DNA of 64,000 bases from Arion vulgaris (Eukaryota; Mollusca; Gastropoda; Stylommatophora; Arionidae), in assembly GCA_020796225.1 (NCBI GenBank), contig CM036759.1:65676590-65740589 (forward strand). Reading direction: 5' to 3'. A program made the position numbers and the translations under genes. Positions 33,490 to 43,677 of the stretch are shown in pieces. How positions within the stretch are numbered: the stretch's first letter is position 1; every line of letters begins with the position of its first letter. Under the pieces are notes generated by a model. That model did no database searches and was not told the DNA's origin. It saw only the letters and a program-made list of their open reading frames with translations.

Positions 33490-33750
33490 ATATTCAATTA
33501 CGTACCGATAGTTATTGAACTAGAAAAATACGTACCGATAGTTATTCAACTGAGAAAAATACTTACCGATAGTTATTCAACTGAGAAAAATACTTACCGA
33601 TAGTTATTCAACTGAGAAAAATACGTACCGATAGTTATTCAACTGAGAAAAATACCTACCGATAGCAACTGAACTGAGAAAAATACGTACCGATAGTTAT
33701 TCAACTGAGAAAAATACGTACCGATAGTTATTAAACTGAGAAAAATATAA
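33490..33750. repeat. 31-bp minisatellite, about 8 copies
   Basis: Unit TGAGAAAAATACGTACCGAT plus AGTTATTCAAC. Confidence 0.93.
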
Positions 33751-33804
33751 TTTATAAATAATTAGTATATTTATCTGTGTTGATTGTAAAGATCAGATCT
33801 ATTC

Positions 33805-34362
33805 TTGTTTCCTTGTGCATAAACTTCTCTGTGACAGTATCGTATAAATGTAATCTTTATTTCTAACCTTCTCTGTGACAGTGTCGTAAATATATCTTTC
33901 ATTGTAACTTCCTTGACAGACAAATAATCTCATTCTAAACTTCTGATGACAGTATCGTAAAATGTAATCTTCATTCTAACCTTCTGTGACAGTATCAATG
34001 TAACTTCATTCAACTTCTCTGTGACAGTATCATTAAATGTAATCTTCATTCTAACCTTCTCTGTGACAGTATCGTAAAATGTATTCTTCATTCTAACCTT
34101 CTCTGTGACAGTATCGTAAAATGTATTCTTCATTCTAACCTTCTCTGTGACAGTATCGTATAAATATATTCTTCATTCTAACCTTCTCTGTGACAGTATC
34201 GTAAAATGTAATCTTCATTGTAACCTTCTCTGTGACAGTATCGTAAAATATATTCTTCATTCTAACCTTCTCTGTGACAGTATCGTAAAATGTAATCTTC
34301 ATTCTAAACTTCTCTGTGACGGTATCGTATAAATGTATTCTTCATTCTAACCTTGCTAAAAT
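33805..34362. repeat. 42-bp minisatellite, about 13 copies
   Basis: Unit CATTCTAACCTTCTCTGTGA plus CAGTATCGTAAAATGTATTC plus TT. The first copies (33830-34010) are diverged and shortened. Confidence 0.93.
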
Positions 34363-34639
34363 GCCCTTTTAAATCGACAAAGGCTACTTCCACCAAGTTC
34401 TTTAATTTTTAGTGCTGATTTTCCTTCGCACGCTTTCTCTATGTAAAACCACAACCTGTCCATCAATCTCTCCCCTCCACCGCTTCACAAAACTTTCTAG
34501 TTGGCGTTAGTCTACAAAGACCAGCACACATTAAGACAGAAACCACTGAGCTATGTTCGAAGAATGTGCGCCGAAAAGGATCGTAACTCAGAAAACCAAG
34601 TTAATAACATACCGGAAACACACATCATGTGTACACACG

Positions 34640-35115
34640 TCATGGGTGTGTAGATAATAACACACCCATAGAGATTGACATATAGAAAATGAAACAGCAG
34701 AACAGCTGGCAAAGAAAGGTGCTGCATGAGAGCATCCGTAAGTGCCAAATACCTACCACTAAAAGAAAAGAATGATTAAATCAATCAGAAAGCCACAAAT
34801 ACCAACACAATACGAATACTATATTATGGTCAGATTGGATCAAGTTGTCATTCTACGACTTAGAACGGGACACAATCGACTTCCCAGCAACATGTATTCA
34901 AACCTCATGATTGGCAATTCAGACACATCAGACTGCAAAGCATATACTTCAAGACTGCCCCGAATATGATATATTGCGGCAAACTTACTGGCCTTAACGA
35001 AACAACACTCAACATAAAGCTACATGGACTCTGTGTGAGCTACCAAAAACAGTAAAGTTTCTACAAGAAGCAACGATATTATTTCAAGCGAACGAAAGGA
35101 AGATAGGAGGCAGAC
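34640..35115 (+). pseudogene. RT/RNase H element, C-terminal relic
   Basis: Frames give RNETAEQLAKKGAA-like RNase H residue near 34670, then VRLDQVVILRLRTGHNRLPS and after a shift the LQDCPEY-type tail near 34950 and SSERKEDRR. Frame changes are frequent. Confidence 0.72.
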
Positions 35116-35298
35116 AGGCTACAGGTCACTTAAATTGGATAATATACATCTACTTATACCTACCATATCAATATTTTATAGGAAATATTTCTGTGAATAC
35201 TAAAGAGAATAATTACTTTATTGTTATTTTACTTCTGGTCTGGCATAGGTGTGCGCGGCACACCTAGCACGTATGAAGTATACGCCACTGGCGTCTAG

Positions 35299-35624
35299 AT
35301 ATCTCGCCGAGGGAACACATGGATGTTATTATTAAAGTAGGTTAGGAAGAAGTCGACTTGGAGAAGATCACACAGGTCCTGCAGGTATCGTGTTATCATA
35401 AGGTCAAATGTTAAAGATCAGAGGGTTGATGAAAGGGGGATCTGTGATGAGCAGATTGATAAAAGATTACAGAAATGCACGAGGAGTAAATGAGGGAGAT
35501 AAGACACGAGTAGAGTGGGGAAGGAAGTGAGGAAAAGATAAGAAATGTAGATATGATGCCTGCAGATTGTGGTAGCTATGGGAACTTGTCAAAACACAAA
35601 TCCTTGACTAATGTCAACATTTAT
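35299..35624. other. Intronic stretch, no assignable feature
   Basis: Purine-rich but without repeats or domains. Confidence 0.45.
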
Positions 35625-35855
35625 AAGGACAAAAAATCATAAAATAAGAAGGATAAAAAAGAAAAAAAGAAAAAAGAAAAAAAGGAAAATAAGAAAAAAG
35701 GAAGCAAAAAAAGGAAAGGAAAAGAAGCAAAATAAAGGAATTAAAAAAGGATTAAAAAAGAAAAGATACAGACAGAAAAAAAAAAAGGGTGCAAAAAAGA
35801 AGGAAAAAGTAAAATAAAAAGAAGCAAAAAAAAGGAAGAAAAAGAAGAAAAAATG
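35625..35855. repeat. Polypurine (A/G) tract, about 230 bp
   Basis: The plus strand is almost only A and G (AAAAAAGAAAAAAAGAAAAA, GGAAGCAAAAAAAGGAAAGG) with rare C and T. The Lys-rich open frame over it (35611-35817) is a direct product of this composition. Confidence 0.85.
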
Positions 35856-35864
35856 TTTTTATTG

Positions 35865-36025
35865 CCGTGTAATACTGCTTTTAAGGACGGTGTAGGACAA
35901 GGAGGGACATGCAGCTGAGAAATGTAATGGTCGCATGGCTCGTACATTCACATTGAAACTGTTCAGGTTATGATTTTATCTTTATGCCTCCAACAGAAAA
36001 ACAACATCTTGACCTTACTGGTGAT
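35865..36025 (-). mobile_element. SINE family C, partial
   Basis: TGTAATACTGCTTTTAAGGA, GGTGTAGGACAAGG, ATTGAAACTGTTCAGGTTAT and CTTATGCCTCCAACAG-type words follow the family; the tRNA-like head is interrupted at GTGATCGTAGCCCAG. Confidence 0.72.
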
Positions 36026-36029
36026 CGTA

Positions 36030-36235
36030 GCCCAGAATAAGGAAAATCCCAGGGGAAGCACAGAAGACAATAAATATGATCATGTAAGAACCCGCAGGGA
36101 AGCACAAAGACAATAAATATGATCAATAAATAGACAATGAACAAGTATTAGGGCTTCCGGGAAAAAACCCAGATTACCTGGATTACCAGGGTTGGAACCA
36201 CAAACCTTAATCCATTAGTTTAGACGCTCTGCTAG
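36030..36235 (-). mobile_element. Dispersed repeat family G, reversed copy
   Basis: CCCAGGGGAAGCACAGAAGA, TAAATATGATCATGTAAGAA and AAATAGACAATGAACAAGTA are the reverse of 43735-43860. The right end GGTTGGAACCACAAACC corresponds to the B-box-like word. Confidence 0.65.
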
Positions 36236-36344
36236 CAAATATTTATTTAAACAAAAAGTTATCGTTACTGCCTGTGTAATACCGCTTTTTTATGTCCAGA
36301 TCTTCCGGGTGTCATCCCGCCCTAATCAATTCGGCCAGACTCTC

Positions 36345-36500
36345 CTCTATCATTACTGCTCGTAATACCACTTTTTATGTCAGTGTAGGAAAGTGGGGAC
36401 ATAGAGATACAAATATCATTATTGCTTGTAATACCACTTTTTATGTTAGTGTAGGAAAGTGGGAACATAGAGATACAAATATCATTATTGCTTGTAATAC
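36345..36500. repeat. 66-bp array of SINE C tail, 2-3 copies
   Basis: Unit words ATCATTATTGCTTGTAATAC, CACTTTTTATGTTAGTGTAG and GGAACATAGAGATACAAAT. Corresponds to the family C 3' end. Confidence 0.85.
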
Positions 36501-36649
36501 TACTGTATTTAGGGCTGGTTAGGACAGGTGGGACAGAGCCTGACAATTTAATGTCGCATGGCTAGTAGTCCAACGAAGCTGTTCATGTTAGGATTTTCAT
36601 TTATGCATAACAAAAAAAACACCCTTGGTTTACAATGTATTGAACATGG

Positions 36650-37030
36650 ATCTCTCGCATGGAGCCGCTCTAATCTATTCGGTCAGTCGGCTGTCTGATG
36701 GACATGAGTCCGCTACATTTAAGTCTCGCATGGGGACCACGCTCTAATCTATTCGGTCAGTCGGCTGTCTGATGTGACATGAGTCCGCTACATTTAAGTC
36801 TCGCATGGGAGCCACGCTCTAATCTATTCGGTCAGTCGGCTCTCTGATGTGACATGAGTCCGCTACATTTAAGTCTCGCATGGGAGCCACGCTCTAATCT
36901 ATTCGGTCAGTCGGCTGTCTGATGTGACATGAGTCCACTACATTTAAGTCTCGCATGGGGACCGCGCTCTAATCTATTCGGTCAGTCGGCTGTCTGATGT
37001 GACATGAGTCCACTACATTTAATGCCCGCA
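36650..37030. repeat. 75-bp array of SINE C head region, about 5 copies
   Basis: Unit words TCGCATGGGAGCCACGCTCT, AATCTATTCGGTCAGTCGGC, TGTCTGATGTGACATGAGTC and CGCTACATTTAAG. The first two are the antisense of the tRNA-like head. Confidence 0.9.
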
Positions 37031-37339
37031 TTGATAGTCAAGTCGTCGCGAAACTGTTCCGGCTAGGATGTTTTCTTTATGTCCTCGACACAAAAATACC
37101 GTCATTGACCCTACCGGGAATCGAACCTGGGTCTCTGAATGAGAGCCACGCTCTAAGCCATTCGGCCAGACGCTCCGCTATAAATATTTATAAAAGTGTC
37201 TAAATCCGAAGATCGCACTGTGACCAAAAAAGAAACACACAAAAAACCCACCCAAAACTGAGGTCTATGTTTACATTCGAACAAAGTTCAAAGTTGACAT
37301 TATAAACTGACGATCTGGTTCGTCTGAACTTTTTCTCTT

Positions 37340-37735
37340 CCGTTGTATCATTTGTTGCAATCTCTGATTTTCTACAGCAATTTGATTTCCATCGTTAGAG
37401 GTAATGAGAGAGCGGACAGGTTTGTATCAACAGCATCGATTATCGGGGAGTTGAAGATGGATAAGGGGGATGTCCTTCGGTATCTTCGCTACTGCCTGTT
37501 GGATGAAAACATTATAATAGATGTTGAATCGATCCAGCAATTTAAGCAGTTTGGAGGTACCCGTTGTACAAGTAGAACTGGATGCCTGAGGGACAGAGTG
37601 ATGAGTGTGCGTAATCAGCGAGCCATTGGAACCATCAGTATACATACTCTTCGATATCTGTTGGGAGAGACTGAGCATCTATGGGTCTGTCCGGAGTACA
37701 ATGACGTCAGTTTAGTAACCAATAACCTATAATCA
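37340..37735 (+). pseudogene. RNase H element tail, uninterrupted frame
   Basis: A 129-codon frame reads IVRGNERADRFVSTASIIG, MDKGDVLRYLRYCLLDE, SRTGCLRDRVMSVRNQRAIG and LRYLLGETEHLWVCPEYND. RGNERAD is the last RNase H block. This is the best preserved relative of the relics at 28640-30170, 10656 and 55140, and gives the single-copy form of the segment amplified at 28866. Confidence 0.85.
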
Positions 37736-38054
37736 ATCCTCAGAGGAACATCTTATCGCTGGGAGCTGGATATCACCTGCTCTCAAATGGTCAGATCTGA
37801 TGTGTTAGTTTGGGATGTCAACAAAGACTAGGAACGAAAAGAGGGATGTTCAAATATTATTAATCTTATGCCGCTGATCTTGACCGTAGTGGAATGCCGT
37901 ACATGCGTTTCTTTCTGGCGTGCATGACATAGTTAGAATAAACATCAACACATCGATGAGAGTTATGGAACACCGAAACTCCCCAATCTAGATTCCAACA
38001 GTGTTTGTAGGTCATCTTTTAACAGGCAAATATGTAAACGTGGTTTAAATGTGA
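37736..38054. other. Intronic stretch, no assignable feature
   Basis: No repeat or domain was recognised. Confidence 0.4.
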
Positions 38055-38300
38055 AGATTTGACTTCATTGCACCGGGTTCCTGCATATGGTTTCAGTCAT
38101 TCTTTGGAGAAATGGTACCTCATCTACTGAGAATATTGCATAAAGCATAGACTCCGTATCTCCGGCAATAAACCGAAAAGGATCTCAAAATAAATCTCCC
38201 GCACAAAGTGAACGGCGTGGTCGTCCTGATTCGAACCGATGATATTCTGAATGCAAAGCACACTACTTAACCACTTACTACAATCAAGAACTCTCCCCTC
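38055..38300 (-). mobile_element. SINE family B, reversed copy
   Basis: TTTGACTTCATTGCACCGGG, GGAGAAATGGTACCTCATCT and CCTGATTCGAACCGATG (antisense B box) are in family order; the core is single copy. Confidence 0.8.
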
Positions 38301-38424
38301 CACCTCTCACAAAGGGTCTAAAGGGAATATACTAATATTGCACCTCATCATTATCATTATTCACCCTTTCACTCTGTCATTATTTTGTCTACCTCCGAAG
38401 GTATTTATATTTCATTATATTAGA

Positions 38425-39365
38425 CATTATATTGACTTTGTGTGATATCTTAACAAATACTGGGAGACTGTATATTGACTTTGTGTGATATCTTAACAAA
38501 TACTGGGAGACATTATACTGACTTTGTGTGATATCTTAACAAATACTGGGAGACATTATACTGACTTTGTGTGATATCTTAACAAATACTGGGAGACAGT
38601 ATACTGACTTTGTGTGATATCTTAACAAATACTGGGAGACAGTATACTGACTTTGTGTGATATCTTAACAAATACTGGGAGACTGTATACTGACTGTGTG
38701 ATATCTTAACAAATACTGGGAGACTGTATACTGACTTTGTGTTATCTTAACAAATACTGGGAGACTGTATATTGACTTTGTATGATATCTTAACAAATAC
38801 TGGGAGACAGTATATTGACTTTGTGTGATATCTTAACAAATACTGGGAGACAGTATACTGACTTTGTGTGATATCTTAACAAATACTGGGAGACTGTATA
38901 CTGACTGTGTGATATCTTAACAAATACTGGGAGACTTTATACTGATTTTGTGTGATATCTTAACAAATACTGGAAGATTGTATACTGACTTTGTGTGATA
39001 TCTTAACAAATACTGGGAGACATTATACTGACTTTGTGTGATATCTTAACAAATACTGGGAGACAGTATACTGACTTTGTGTGATATCTTAACAAATACT
39101 GGGAGACTGTATACTGATTTTGTATGATATCTTAACAAATACTGGGAGACAGTTTATTGACTTTGTGTGATATCTTAACAAATACTGGGAGACTGTATAC
39201 TGATTTTGTGTGATATCTTAACAAATACTGGGAGATTGTATACTGACTTTGTGTGATATCTTAACAAATACTGGGAGACTGTATACTGACTTTGTGTGAT
39301 ATCTTAACAAATACTGGAGATGTATACTGACTTTGTATGATATCTTAACAAATACTAGAGCTTAT
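38425..39365. repeat. 43-bp minisatellite, about 22 copies
   Basis: Unit TGATATCTTAACAAATACTG plus GGAGACTGTATACTGACTTT plus GTG. Contains EcoRV (GATATC). Variants at one site (GACTGT, GACAGT, GACATT) alternate along the array. Confidence 0.95.
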
Positions 39366-39539
39366 ATATCGCTCAGAGGAACGAAGGTTAACTCTCTCAT
39401 CATCATCATTTTTATGGGTAGCAGTAAATGTTGCTGACACTTGAGCAATCTAAAAGGGACTGAGCACCTATAAAGACAAGCATTACAGCTATCGTTTCAT
39501 GACATATCATGTTATTATGTGTCTTAACATGTGTCAATT

Positions 39540-39985
39540 TTCTAAAGTCAAGTCACGAGTCAGTTGTCTAGTGTCAAGTCACGAGTCAGTTGTCTAGTGT
39601 CAAGTCACGAGTCAGTTGTCTAGTGTCAAGTCACGAGTCAGTTGTCTAGTGTCAAGTCACGAGTCAGTTTTCTAGTGTCAGATCAAGTCAGTTTCAAGCG
39701 TCAGTCGTCAGTCTTCTAGTGTCAAGTCATGAGTCAGTTTTCAAGTGTCAGATCAAGAGTCAGTTTTCAAGCGTCACGGTTCGTCAGTCTTCTAGTGTCA
39801 AGTCATGAGTCAGTTTTCTAGTGTCAGATCAAGAGTCAGTTTGCAAGCGTCACTGTTCGTCAGTCTTCTAGTGTCAAGTTATGAGTCAGTGTTCTAATGT
39901 CAATTCATGAGTCATTTTTCAAGAGTCAGTGCTAATCGTTCTTCAAGCGTCATCGCTCATCATTCTTCAAGCGTGATCACTTGTC
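39540..39985. repeat. 26-bp based tandem repeat
   Basis: CAGTTGTCTAGTGTCAAGTC plus ACGAGT is regular in 39545-39670; further right the unit becomes a composite of about 65 bp (CAGATCAAGAGTCAGTTTTC and GTCAGTCTTCTAGTGTCAAG). Confidence 0.9.
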
Positions 39986-40454
39986 AGTTTTCTAATGACA
40001 TGACACGTTTCAGTATGTAAGAGTCGTGAGACGCGTCACTTTCCTCATCTAACATCCGACTGACGTAAGCTTGCTGAAACAACAAGACCCGATGTGCGAA
40101 TGCCTGACACGTGCATATTCTACTAATGCGAAAACAGCAAGAAGGTTCCAGGCAGGTTAATGCGAGTGCCACTATTCCGACTCGTCAGTCACACATGTCA
40201 TAAAAGCAATTTATGCCGCTTGGACCAGGTCGATGTATTACTTAAGGGAGACACAAAGGTACAAAATGCGAGCGTTTTCTCACATAATCTATGACATATA
40301 TTTAACATCACACATCGAGGCCGAGATAGTGGCTCATGGTACTTTTTCAGAGAACGTCAAGCTTGTATACTGACCAATTCATTATGCATGACAGTATAGA
40401 TGCGTCAGAGGTTTAAACAAAAACTGACAGAGTAAAAGGGTTAACGGCATTAGC
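39986..40454. other. Intronic stretch, no assignable feature
   Basis: Nothing beyond short frames without domains. Confidence 0.45.
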
Positions 40455-40560
40455 TTTGATATTCTTCTTCTACAAACGCTCCATATCGACCACTTGTTAA
40501 ACCACTCTTTGTGCATTTCTATGTGATCCCGAGGTTAAAAGCCTTGTAGATCGCAGTGTT
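40455..40560 (-). mobile_element. SINE-like family A, partial
   Basis: ACAAACGCTCCATATCGACC and GTGCATTTCTATGTGATCCC mark the tail; the body is deleted and GTAGATCGCAGTGTTATTAT follows directly. Confidence 0.75.
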
Positions 40561-40773
40561 ATTATTCTTTGCATTTTATTACTGATATTATTTAAAAAAA
40601 ATTAATATTGCAGCAACGACAGCTTTTTTTTTTTGGGGAAGTGTAAAATACCGCGTTGACATATCGTGTTTTTGGCACTATTCTTCTGCCCCCCTTTCCC
40701 AAATCTGTAACCCTGTTATACCCTCCTTGCCTCCAGCATTCATGAGTTTTCTGTCGCTATTCATTGTCCCTGA

Positions 40774-40965
40774 TTAGCTCTCAGAATTGAGTGCGTTGAC
40801 TGTGCAACGATAACAGGCTCCGTCTTGAAGCGCTCGCATGATTTCAACATTTGTCTTTCCCGCATACAGCTTAAATCTCCAGTGTGGGACCAGATATGTC
40901 CCGTTACTCACGGACTCGTGAACTAGGACTGGGTGCTGGTCACTCTCGGGACGAATCTTGCGCAT
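40774..40965 (-). CDS. Unrecognised short open frame
   Basis: A 63-codon frame from an ATG at 40965 (MRKIRPESDQ, then WRFKLYAGKTNVEIMRALQD and GACYRCTVNALNSES). Its composition is more gene-like than the flanks and it does not overlap an array or SINE. Upstream on the minus strand a weak acceptor-like AACAACAGG precedes it. No family is recognised and no downstream donor is convincing. It may be a relic of an unknown element. Confidence 0.2.
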   Translation of the reverse strand: MRKIRPESDQHPVLVHESVSNGTYLVPHWRFKLYAGKTNVEIMRALQDGACYRCTVNALNSES

Positions 40966-41144
40966 TGTCCTGTTGTTATTTTTATTTTTAGAAAAACAGA
41001 ATGAAAGGGAAAAAAAATCCATACAGGAAACCAAAAAATGATATCTTTAAAAAAACCCCTCGACCATATTCTCTTCATTGCAAAATTTCAATACAGGAAG
41101 AAGCTGTATATAGATTTAAACTTGACTTTTGCACTGTTATGTCT

Positions 41145-41400
41145 TAAACTGGTCTATGTGGCTAAGTGGTTAAGCCCCTGTCTTGCGCTCCGAACGTCGT
41201 AGGTTCGATTCTGGAACACGCGTTCTATTCACAAGTGCATTTTTTCCAGCGACCCATAGGATTGTTACCGGTGCTACGGAGTTCGTGCTTTGTGATATAC
41301 TCTCGAAAGATGACGTATTTTTTCTGCGGAGAAGGACCGAGCAATTTGGGGTAAACCCCACTGCAATGAAGTCAATCTTTTGTCTTAAGATCATTATATT
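41145..41400 (+). mobile_element. SINE family B
   Basis: GTGGCTAAGTGGTTAAGCCC and CGTAGGTTCGATTCTGG form A and B boxes; then GCATTTTTTCCAGCGACCCA, GGAGTTCGTGCTTTGTGATA and TGCAATGAAGTCAATC complete it. Confidence 0.85.
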
Positions 41401-41682
41401 AGATCTCTCATTTCTGATGTGTTTTTTGTGTGTTTTTTTCAGGATTCATTTTTGTCCTATAATTTCGTCCCAGTCCAGGAAGTCGAAGAATCAAAGTAAA
41501 AATGAATCAAACTGAACACACAAAAAAAAAAAATGAAAATGAACACAAAAAAACCATGTTGAATTCCTGGTAAGTCGATTCTCTAGTGTAACCAACAGAT
41601 AATTGGGAACATAATGATATGATTCCAAAAGAGTTTCATAATTGTTGTGTTTGTCAACAGATAATTTGGAACAGAAATTTGG

Positions 41683-41806
41683 AAACAAAACATTCTTTAC
41701 TGCCTGGAGTATAGCCAAGCGGTCATTAAATTCCTCAGGCTCTCGTCCCATCTGTCCTACACCGCCCTAAAAAGCTATACTCCAGGCAGTAAAGAATGTT
41801 TTGTTT
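41683..41806. repeat. Perfect 33-bp inverted repeat with SINE C loop
   Basis: 41683-41715 (AAACAAAACATTCTTTACTG onward to ATAGC) is the exact reverse complement of 41774-41806. The 58-bp loop holds family C words (CATTAAATTCCTCAGGCTCT, CTGTCCTACACCGCCCTAAA). Confidence 0.92.
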
Positions 41807-42125
41807 TTTGTCTTGAAGAATTTACTGTTTGACTGTAAATTGTGTCTGCCGTATAAGAAGTCTCAATATCTTCTCTTATTTGGTATCCTTTGCTTGATAA
41901 CGGCTGTTTTGTTGAAACGTAGCAGTATTTATATTTTAAAAACTTCATCACTTTGTTTTTAAGTGTATGTGATAAAACGCTGACGCTTTACCGAAAGGAC
42001 CGAGCAGACTCATGACGCCTTGAGATCAGCTACTTAAGATCAAATTGAACTGTTTCTATTACAGCGAAACAGTTTTGACTTCTACGTGAATATGAAGTGT
42101 TTACGAAAGACAAGCCACAGTAAAG
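41807..42125. other. Intronic stretch, no assignable feature
   Basis: No array, element or domain was recognised. Confidence 0.4.
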
Positions 42126-42129
42126 CCTT

Positions 42130-42275
42130 TTTGTGGAGAGCTAGATGGTTTTAGATAGCCTGACTTCATGGCACATATGAGTATCACATCTGAGATGATA
42201 GCAGACACCAGCGACATAGATCTGTGGAGATCCATGGTTGCCTACGCCAGCTGGCTTGGCACCTGATGATGATGA
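42130..42275 (+). pseudogene. LINE C-terminal tail
   Basis: MVLDSLTSWH, then after frame changes a SEMIADTSDIDLWRSMVAYA-like segment parallel to ILDSLTSWHGRASTSEM at 14930-15020. Confidence 0.7.
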
Positions 42276-42295
42276 GCTGAATGTGTTCTTAAAAA

Positions 42296-43677
42296 CGTTC
42301 GTCTGTATGGCTAGGCAATGGGTGCTGTATGGCTAGGCAATGAGTGCTGTATGGCTAGGCAATGAGTGCTGTATGGCTAGGCAATGAGTGCTGTATGGCT
42401 AGGCAATGAGTGCTGTATGACTAAGCAATGAGTGCTGTATGGCTAGGCAATGGTGCTGTATGGCTAGGCAATGAGTGCTGTATGACTAGGCAATGAGTGC
42501 TGTATGGCTAGGCAATGAGTGCTGTATGGCTAGGCAATGAGTGCTGTATGGCTAGCAATGAGTGCTGTATGGCTAGGCAATGAGTGCTGTATGGCTAGGC
42601 AATGAGTGCTGTATGGCTAGGCAATGGGTGCTGTATGGCTAGGCAATGAGTGCTGTATGGCTAGGCAATGGTGCTGTATGGCTAGGCAATGAGTGCTGTA
42701 TGGCTAGGCAATGAGTGCTGTATGGCTAGCAATGAGTGCTGTATGGCTAGGCAATGAGTGCTGTATGGCTAGGCAATGAGTGCTGTATGGCTAGGCAATG
42801 AGTGCTGTATGGCTAGGCAATGAGTGCTGTATGGCTAGGCAATGAGTGCTGTATGGCTAGGCAATGAGTGCTGTATGGCTAGGCTAGGCAATGAGTGCTG
42901 TATGGCTAGGCAATGAGTGCTGTATGGCTAGGCAATGAGTGCTGTATGGCTAGGCAATGAGTGCTGTATGGCTAGGCAATGAGTGCTGTATGGCTAGGCA
43001 ATGAGTGCTGTATGGCATAGGCTAGGCAATGAGTGCTGTATGGCTAGGCAATGAGTGCTGTATGGCTAGGCAATGAGTGCTGTATGGCTAGGCAATGAGT
43101 GCTGTATGGCTAGGCAATGAGTGCTGTATGGCTAGGCAATGGGTGCTGTATGGCTAGGCAATGAGTGCTGTATGGCTAGGCAATGAGTGCTGTATGGCTA
43201 GGCAATGAGTGCTGTATGGCTAGGCAATGAGTGCTGTATGGCTAGGCAATGAGTGCTGTATGGCTAGGCAATGGGTGCTGTATGGCTAGGCAATGAGTGC
43301 TGTATGGCTAGGCAATGAGTGCTGATGGCTAGGCAATGAGTGCTGTATGGCTAGGCAATGAGTGCTGTATGGCTAGGCAATGGGTGCTGTATGGCTAGGC
43401 AATGGGTGCTGTATGGCTAGGCAATGAGTGCTGTATGGCTAGGCAATGAGTGCTGTATGGCTAGACAATGAGTGCTGTATGGCTAGACAATGAGTGCTGT
43501 ATGGCTAGGCAATGAGTGCTGTATGGCTAGGCAATGAGTGCTGTATGGCTAGGCAATGAGTGCTGTATGGCTAGGCAATGAGTGCTGTATGGCTAGGCAA
43601 TGAGTGCTGTATGGCTAGGCAATGAGTGCTGTATGGCTAGGCAATGAGTGCTGTATGGCTAGGCAATGAGTGCTGTA
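42296..43677. repeat. 22-bp array, about 62 copies
   Basis: Unit GCTGTATGGCTAGGCAATGA plus GT. The entry sequence at 42286 (TTAAAAACGTTCGTCTGTAT, GGCTAGGCAATG) matches 11611-11643 (TTAAAAACGCTAGTCTGTAG, AGCTAGGCAATG), which codes antisense for the ALQTSVFK part of the RNase H relic. The array thus grew from that element. Very uniform; two copies carry a CTAGG insertion (42884 and 43015). Confidence 0.93.

Larger units (their letters stand above)
33390..35290. mobile_element. Candidate hAT-like element, 1.9 kb
   Basis: Left end CAGTGGCGTAGCTTAAC and right end, read inward, CAGTGGCGTATACTTC share ten terminal bases, CAGTGGCGTA. Flanks are GCCTCTAC (33382-33389) and GCGTCTAG (35291-35298), 6 of 8 equal. 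It contains two minisatellites and a LINE relic and no transposase. CAGTGGCGTA ends are common in animal DNA transposons; the weak flank match limits confidence. Confidence 0.5.
36240..37180 (-). mobile_element. SINE family C with two internal expansions
   Basis: Tail words (CTGCCTGTGTAATACCGCTT) start at 36265, body words (GAAGCTGTTCATGTTAGGAT) lie at 36575 and 37050, and a tRNA-like head with CCGGGAATCGAACCTGGGTC and CATTCGGCCAGACGCTCC closes it at 37110-37175. The two arrays inside it are listed separately. Confidence 0.78.

Noticed and set aside
35611..35817. Lys-rich small protein
   Set aside because: Direct translation of a polypurine tract.
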